Origin: Clostridia bacterium
GTDB taxonomy: Bacteria; Bacillota_A; Clostridia; UMGS1883; HGM11501
Direction of reading: 5' to 3'
Assembly: GCA_017536285.1 (NCBI GenBank)
Contig: JAFXHP010000110.1
Location: 1 to 27,536, forward strand
Length of the DNA: 27,536 nt
Below the pieces are notes generated by a model, which was not told where the DNA came from, made no database searches, and saw nothing but the letters and a program-made list of their open reading frames with translations. Position numbers and translations under genes: made by a program. Shown here piece after piece: positions 24,676 to 27,536 of this stretch (positions within the stretch are counted from its first letter, which is position 1; each line of letters opens with the position of its first letter).

Positions 24676-25764
24676 CTATATATTTCTCTCAACCCGACTT
24701 ATGCAGTTTATCTCAAATTCGTAATCAGGATTTTTAATATCATCCTCGGTAAAGGACGTAAACAGAATTTTGCCGTTAGGTAATCTCTCTTTGTCGTATA
24801 TAAGGTAGATTCTTCCGTTATAAAAATCCACATCGGGATAGGATGTGTTCGGAGAAGAATCTAACAGACGCTTATACTTCCAGGTCTTTCCGTCATCCTC
24901 AGAAAGGTACACAGTCATATTTGTTCTCTGTATTTTGTGGTCATTGTTAATGAGGAGCACACTTCCCGAAGGTAGCGTTGCCACAAAAAATCTTGTGTTG
25001 GGGCTGGCAATTCCTGAAGAAATCGAAGGCGTCCATGTCTCTCCGTCATCAAAGGATGTGCTTTCTGCAAGCTCTCCCGTGTATGTGCGGGCGAACATTC
25101 TTATACTGCCGTCCTTAAGCTGATATGCCATACTCTCGTCAAAAGGAGTAGGTATTTTTTTTGCCCCCTTAAGTCTTGTAAAGGTTTCTCCTTTATCGTC
25201 AGAGACAGAGTATTCATAATTATTTGAGTCCTGGGAATAGTTAAAGAGTATCCATCTTCCGCTTTTGGTGCAAAGTGGCTTGCAGCGTAAAAAGCCCTTA
25301 TCTATGCATCTCGGCTCAGAAAATGCAGGATTTACGCTGTCGGGATTATCGCATACCATCATCCACTGTGCGTGGGTTTTATCAAGAAACATATATCCGT
25401 CGGAGTAAAAACCAACCTTGCCAATCCCTGCCTCCTCTAAATTATTCTGTACCCAAAAAACAAATAATCTGCCGTCGGGTGCACACCAGAGCTGTATGTC
25501 AAGGGCCTGCACTAAATGCTCGTGACTTCCCGGTATTACGAATATCGGCTCGGACCAGGTCTTTCCGTAATCATCACTGTATTTGAGCAGATTGTAATTA
25601 TCTATATGAGGCTCTCTGCTTCCTCCGGTATACCATCCTGCATATATTCTTCCGCCTTTGGTTATAGCAATAGTGGGACAGCCCTGCCACTTGCGTATGC
25701 TTTTATCAAAGCTCTCCTCAAAAGGCGGATAAAGAACCTTTGTAAATTCACTTGCATTACTCAT
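24676..25764 (-). CDS. Sialidase-like BNR-repeat protein, cytoplasmic
   Basis: 362 aa from the ATG at 25764, preceded by GGGGAG and overlapping the kinase stop by eight bases; the frame extends seven codons further but without support. Four Asp-box (S/TxDxGxTW-like) repeats are visible: YSDDYGKTWSEP, VSDDKGETFTRL, SFDDGETWTPS and LSEDDGKTWKYK, giving a six-bladed propeller of the BNR/sialidase (GH33-like) superfamily. An N-terminal GWYTGGSREPH may hold a substrate arginine. There is no signal peptide, so it works in the cytoplasm on an imported sugar or oligosaccharide. Its partners handle 2-keto-3-deoxy acids, so the substrate is probably an acidic glycoside, but sialidase activity itself is not established by this sequence. 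Confidence 0.72.
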   Translation of the reverse strand: MSNASEFTKVLYPPFEESFDKSIRKWQGCPTIAITKGGRIYAGWYTGGSREPHIDNYNLLKYSDDYGKTWSEPIFVIPGSHEHLVQALDIQLWCAPDGRLFVFWVQNNLEEAGIGKVGFYSDGYMFLDKTHAQWMMVCDNPDSVNPAFSEPRCIDKGFLRCKPLCTKSGRWILFNYSQDSNNYEYSVSDDKGETFTRLKGAKKIPTPFDESMAYQLKDGSIRMFARTYTGELAESTSFDDGETWTPSISSGIASPNTRFFVATLPSGSVLLINNDHKIQRTNMTVYLSEDDGKTWKYKRLLDSSPNTSYPDVDFYNGRIYLIYDKERLPNGKILFTSFTEDDIKNPDYEFEINCISRVERNI

Positions 25765-26713
25765 ATGTTTTCTCCCCGTATTCAAATATTTTTATTATTC
25801 CGTAAGTTGTCGCATTAGCTGAATCTTCTTCACTTACCGCAAAAACTTCTTTTCCGGAGTTTTCTTTTATAAGATACTCCATACTCTGCCGAAGCTGTTT
25901 CCTGCCACCGATTACAACTTTTTTTGCATCGGACTTTATAATATTTTTTATCTCGCTGCACATTGCCGCACCTATAAAAAAGGAGGTGCATTCAAGAAGC
26001 GAATATCCGAAAAGGGTTTTGAGCGTCCTCACCTTGAAAAATGCCGCATTTACGCCGTTTTCACAGCAATACTCAAAGCCTTCCTGAAGTGAGGCAAAAT
26101 CCAAATCGGCATAGTCAAGCATAATTATATCCTTTAAGATGGTGTTTTTTGCCACCGCCTCAATAAGCTCTCCCGTAAATTCCGTATGAAAATCGCATAT
26201 TCTGCCGGCATCATCCGTCATTATATGCTTTGAGTGGGAGCCGGGAAGAACATAAAGAGTGTTCGCTGAAAGACTCTCCGAAAGCCCCATAAGCTCCGTT
26301 TCCTCGCCGCGCATCATATCGGAAGTTGCAATCGACGTGCAGCCCGCTTTTATACCCCTCACAAATACAAAGGGTATGGGCGATATATCTTCTATTTTTG
26401 TGCGCTGCATCGTGTCGTGAAGCTTTTTTATACCGCAGGGTAAATCCGTGTGCGGAAGCTCTGACAAGCCATATTCCGATGTTATCATCCCGGAGCAAAG
26501 TATGCTGCATATATCACCTTCGGCAATGCCGTTATTGTCAAGTAATGTTTTTATAGCAACTTTAATTTGCCTTTTGTATTCTGCATTGCCACTCACATTG
26601 TGCTTTGCTCCGATGCTCATTTTCACGGTGCCTACAACCTTTCCTCCCAGTACCAGATTAATTCTGGTATTGGTAGTGCCCCCATCTATTGTTATGTAGT
26701 TTGCCAAAAGCAT
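25757..26713 (-). CDS. dgoK: 2-dehydro-3-deoxygalactonokinase
   Basis: 318 aa. The N-terminal phosphate loop YITIDGGTTNTRINLV, CSGMITSEYGL, the DMMRGEETELMGL segment, LPGSHSKHI and DFHTEFTGEL match DgoK. This cytoplasmic enzyme uses ATP to phosphorylate 2-keto-3-deoxy-D-galactonate to the 6-phosphate in the De Ley-Doudoroff pathway. The start overlaps the aldolase stop by one base (TAATG on the minus strand), with a GAGGGGG ribosome binding site. The two enzymes catalyse consecutive steps. No galactonate dehydratase or transporter lies in the window. Confidence 0.9.
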   Translation of the reverse strand: MLLANYITIDGGTTNTRINLVLGGKVVGTVKMSIGAKHNVSGNAEYKRQIKVAIKTLLDNNGIAEGDICSILCSGMITSEYGLSELPHTDLPCGIKKLHDTMQRTKIEDISPIPFVFVRGIKAGCTSIATSDMMRGEETELMGLSESLSANTLYVLPGSHSKHIMTDDAGRICDFHTEFTGELIEAVAKNTILKDIIMLDYADLDFASLQEGFEYCCENGVNAAFFKVRTLKTLFGYSLLECTSFFIGAAMCSEIKNIIKSDAKKVVIGGRKQLRQSMEYLIKENSGKEVFAVSEEDSANATTYGIIKIFEYGEKTYE

Positions 26714-27363
26714 TACCCCCTCACCGCATTTACATATTTTTCAGCAAGGGCTGTGATTGCACCATAGTCAGATGATGCAAGGAGCTTTTTATCTATGATA
26801 TTTGAGCCTATGCCAAAGCCGCATATACCGCATTTAAGATATGCCTTAATATTATCTAAGTCTATTCCTCCCACCGCCAGCATCTTTATGTTGCTTAAGG
26901 GGGCTTTAACGGCCTTTACGTATTCAGGTCCCATGCTTGTTACAGGGAACAGCTTGACAAAATCCGCCCCGCAGTTCAGAGCCTTCTGTATCTCCGTGGG
27001 AGTAAGTGCACCGGGGATAGATACTACACCATGCTCTACAGCGGCTTTAATTACAGCTTCATTTGTATCGGGAGATATAATAAACTCACCGCCGGCCTTA
27101 TAGGTAAGCTCCACCTTTTTTGTGTCCGTCACCGTTCCGGCACCGATGTGCATAGTATCGCCAAAGTGTTCTTTAAGCATAGATATGTTTTTCGCTGTAC
27201 GGCTATCTTCAACCTTTCCGCTGTTATCATAGGTAAGTTCTGCAAGCCGCACTCCTCCATCGTACATAGCCTTTACAAGAGGCAAAAGCTTATTTTCCTC
27301 TACGCCTCGGATTATTACAATCAGTTTGTTTTCAGGTATACTTTTAATAACATCATTTTTCAT
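26713..27363 (-). CDS. 2-dehydro-3-deoxy-6-phosphogalactonate/gluconate aldolase
   Basis: 216 aa from ATG 27363 (GAGGC just upstream); the frame stays open for 28 more codons to 27447 but those are promoter DNA. The TIM-barrel motifs are IVIIRGV, AELTYDN (catalytic E), HIGAGTV, FIISPDTN, SIPGALTPTEI, FVKLFPV (Schiff-base lysine) and AVGGID. It should cleave the phosphorylated keto-acid to pyruvate and glyceraldehyde-3-phosphate. The neighbouring DgoK makes the galactonate form (DgoA role) more likely than the gluconate form (Eda); the two cannot be told apart by sequence alone here. Confidence 0.9.
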   Translation of the reverse strand: MKNDVIKSIPENKLIVIIRGVEENKLLPLVKAMYDGGVRLAELTYDNSGKVEDSRTAKNISMLKEHFGDTMHIGAGTVTDTKKVELTYKAGGEFIISPDTNEAVIKAAVEHGVVSIPGALTPTEIQKALNCGADFVKLFPVTSMGPEYVKAVKAPLSNIKMLAVGGIDLDNIKAYLKCGICGFGIGSNIIDKKLLASSDYGAITALAEKYVNAVRG

Positions 27364-27382
27364 ATTTTTCGCCTCAACGTTG

Positions 27383-27411
27383 ATGATATCACATAAAAAA
27401 AGAAATGTAAA
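27383..27411 (-). promoter_or_regulatory. Putative promoter of the aldolase-kinase-sialidase operon
   Basis: On the minus strand TTTACA (27411-27406), a 17-base spacer and TGaTATCAT (extended -10, ending at 27383) give a start of transcription near 27376. That leaves only about 13 bases before the ATG, just room for the ribosome binding site. Confidence 0.5.
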
Positions 27412-27447
27412 TTGCGGTTTCGGTAAAAAATATTGCCAAACCTGCAA
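27412..27447. promoter_or_regulatory. Imperfect inverted repeat between divergent promoters
   Basis: TTGC-GGTTT (27412-27420) is matched in reverse by AAACC-TGCAA (27438-27447) with one extra base. It lies between and partly over the two divergent promoters, a typical place for an operator controlling both. Which protein binds is unknown; the divergent gene product is the obvious candidate. Confidence 0.3.
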
Positions 27448-27461
27448 ATATGTGCTAAGAT
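27433..27461 (+). promoter_or_regulatory. Putative promoter of the divergent right-edge gene
   Basis: TTGCCA (27433-27438), a 17-base spacer and TGcTAAGAT (27453-27461) form an extended -10 promoter. Transcription would start at or next to the ATG at 27468, implying a leaderless message; no ribosome binding site is visible before the ATG. Confidence 0.4.
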
Positions 27462-27467
27462 ATATTT

Positions 27468-27536
27468 ATGGATAAAAGTTTTGAATATATAGAAAAACAC
27501 AACCGAATAAAATTTCGTTATGCCAGTGGCAAATCC
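27468..27536 (+). CDS. N-terminus of a divergent gene, possibly an AraC-type regulator (truncated)
   Basis: Only 23 codons are present: MDKSFEYIEKHNRIKFRYAS and three more residues, still open at the window edge. Many clostridial AraC-family regulators begin with a similar short helix followed by an IKFRY-like strand ahead of a cupin domain, and the position divergent from a sugar-acid operon suits a regulator. The fragment is too short for a firm call, and the true start might be further downstream. Confidence 0.35.
   Translation, partial: MDKSFEYIEKHNRIKFRYASGKS

Noticed and set aside
25275..25818. Plus-strand open frames opposite the sialidase-like and kinase genes
   Set aside because: They are antisense shadows of genes with strong family motifs.

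Overview
The window looks like chromosomal DNA of an anaerobic Clostridia-type Firmicute, probably an uncultured gut lineage of the Oscillospiraceae/Lachnospiraceae kind. The evidence is its A+T-rich genes, strong AGGAGG-type ribosome binding sites with several GTG and TTG starts, no outer-membrane export genes in a polysaccharide locus, and abundant GGDEF/EAL signalling proteins. This taxonomic reading is inference. I saw no rRNA, tRNA, CRISPR array or transposase.

Layout. (1) 1-874, minus strand: 5' part of an L-fucose/L-arabinose isomerase-family gene that runs off the left edge. (2) 875-1248: divergent intergenic region with a good promoter on each strand and two hairpin-forming dyads in the leader of the rightward operon. 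(3) 1249-24486, plus strand: one tightly packed run of 18 genes, often overlapping by 1-4 bases, ending in a clear bidirectional terminator at 24499-24550. This is an exopolysaccharide/cell-surface glycan locus: a priming sugar-phosphate transferase, a Wzx flippase, a Wzy-like polymerase, two Wzz-like chain-length (PCP) proteins, three confident family-2 or GT32 glycosyltransferases plus one frameshifted GT2, two GT4 transferases, an acetyltransferase, a ChbG/YdjC-type deacetylase, and a GtrA/GtrB/GtrII-type side-chain decoration set. (4) 24561-24619: two GC-rich direct repeat copies. (5) 24676-27363, minus strand: a three-gene operon of 2-keto-3-deoxy-6-phosphogalactonate-type aldolase, 2-keto-3-deoxygalactonate kinase and a sialidase-like BNR protein. 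(6) 27468-27536: the first 23 codons of a divergent gene, perhaps an AraC-type regulator.

The unusual part is how cyclic-di-GMP proteins are wired into the glycan operon. The first gene is a membrane diguanylate cyclase (dCache-GAF-GGDEF-PAS-like). The last genes are two membrane EAL proteins flanking gtrB. In the middle, one chain-length protein carries a degenerate GGDEF domain on its cytoplasmic side, where Gram-positive PCP systems normally pair with a tyrosine kinase. No tyrosine kinase or phosphatase gene is present. My inference is that glycan chain length and output are set by c-di-GMP (or another nucleotide) instead of by tyrosine phosphorylation. Next to the chain-length genes is a membrane metallophosphoesterase whose cytoplasmic N-terminus resembles the DnaA N-terminal domain, an unexpected fusion.

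The locus contains no nucleotide-sugar synthesis genes, so precursors must come from elsewhere in the genome. One glycosyltransferase (18035-19092) is split by a one-base deficit in an A-run.
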